Assembly: GCA_013813955.1 (NCBI GenBank)
Contig: JACCQW010000469.1
Coordinates: 1-5,618 of the forward strand
Direction of reading: 5' to 3'
Length of the DNA stretch: 5,618 nt
Source: Solirubrobacterales bacterium
Lineage (GTDB): Bacteria > Actinomycetota > Thermoleophilia > Solirubrobacterales > Solirubrobacteraceae
In this document: piece by piece, positions 5,413 through 5,618 of the stretch
Position numbering within the stretch: position 1 is the first letter of the stretch
Layout: each line of letters opens with the position of its first letter
Made by a program: the position numbers and the translations under genes
Notes under the pieces: model-generated
The model's database searches: none
Told to the model about the DNA's origin: nothing
The model's input: the letters and a program-made list of their open reading frames with translations, nothing else

Positions 5413-5419
5413 CGTGCTC

Positions 5420-5618
5420 GTGCGCTGGACCCCAGTTGCGGGCCTGGCGCTGGCCTTGACGCTGGCGCTCGCCCCCACCGCTGCGGCCTCGCCCGTGCTG
5501 ACGCTGTCCGACGACGGAAGCGTCAGCGCCCGCGAGGACCGCTACCTGCCGTCCGACGGGATGCCGGCGCCCGCCGCGACCGCCGACACCGGCAGCCGAG
5601 CCCCGCGCGCGCCGGCGC
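5420..5618 (+). CDS. N-terminus of a secreted protein, 3' end outside the window
   Basis: About 66 residues are visible from GTG 5420 and the frame is still open at the window edge. The start M-R-W-T-P is followed by an alanine/leucine hydrophobic core (residues 6-18) and an A-x-A type cleavage site near A-A-A-S (21-24), a standard Sec signal peptide. The mature part opens with V-L-T-L-S-D-D-G-S-V (26-35), then R-E-D-R-Y-L-P, and becomes a Pro/Ala/Arg-rich linker. Such a layout often precedes a cell-wall or extracellular domain, but that domain is not in view and I make no functional call. A second in-frame GTG at 5414 would add two residues. The gene is divergent from the lipoprotein gene with overlapping -10 boxes, so two envelope proteins may be controlled together. 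Coding is well supported by the signal peptide; function is unknown. Confidence 0.7.
   Translation, partial: MRWTPVAGLALALTLALAPTAAASPVLTLSDDGSVSAREDRYLPSDGMPAPAATADTGSRAPRAPA

Noticed and set aside
1..5618. A mobile element, CRISPR array, tRNA/rRNA or defence system
   Set aside because: No transposase, integrase, direct-repeat array, cloverleaf or known defence gene is seen. Coding content looks uniform in composition, with no sign of recent transfer.

Overview
The window is very GC-rich and densely coding, with an estimated 95% or more in genes. Codon use is dominated by G and C in third positions, and there is no convincing Shine-Dalgarno signal before any visible start. Together with the protein families present (a TerC/Alx transporter, a CAX antiporter, a PLDVE-repeat protein, a LolA-like lipoprotein and a STAS regulator), this suggests a high-GC actinomycetote. 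My best guess is the Thermoleophilia/Solirubrobacterales lineage. That placement rests on recalled family resemblance and was not tested by any search.

Layout. On the left, two small plus-strand genes sit 13 bp apart. The first (1-239) is a basic protein with two copies of an ARN-RR-G-PLDVE motif and is cut by the window edge. The second (253-579) is an acidic protein of unknown function. They converge on a three-gene minus-strand operon that reads from 3841 down to 619. Its genes are an aldo/keto reductase-like protein (2708-3841), a CAX-family Ca2+(Mn2+)/H+ antiporter (1596-2711) and a TerC/Alx-family membrane transporter (619-1596). The junctions are a 4-nt GTGA overlap and a 1-nt TGATG overlap, so the three genes must be co-transcribed and are probably translationally coupled. 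Divergent from this operon, across only 63 bp, is a plus-strand STAS-domain anti-sigma-factor antagonist (3905-4264). It converges on a minus-strand lipoprotein (4280-5353). At the right edge a plus-strand gene for a signal-peptide-bearing protein begins (5420 onward) and runs out of the window.

How the parts may work together. The cax-terC pair looks like a divalent-cation efflux module: Ca2+ and/or Mn2+ exchange by CAX, and Mn2+ export or exoenzyme metalation by TerC. It is led by an oxidoreductase-like protein that appears to lack the usual catalytic lysine. The two divergent intergenic regions are the most notable regulatory features. At 3842-3904, two back-to-back TANNNT -10 boxes lie 7-8 nt upstream of their start codons, as expected for leaderless mRNAs, and flank an 11-bp perfect inverted repeat. 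At 5403-5412, two opposite -10 boxes overlap each other and serve two exported proteins. No RNA genes, mobile elements, CRISPR arrays or defence systems were seen, and no non-coding stretch exceeds 70 bp.
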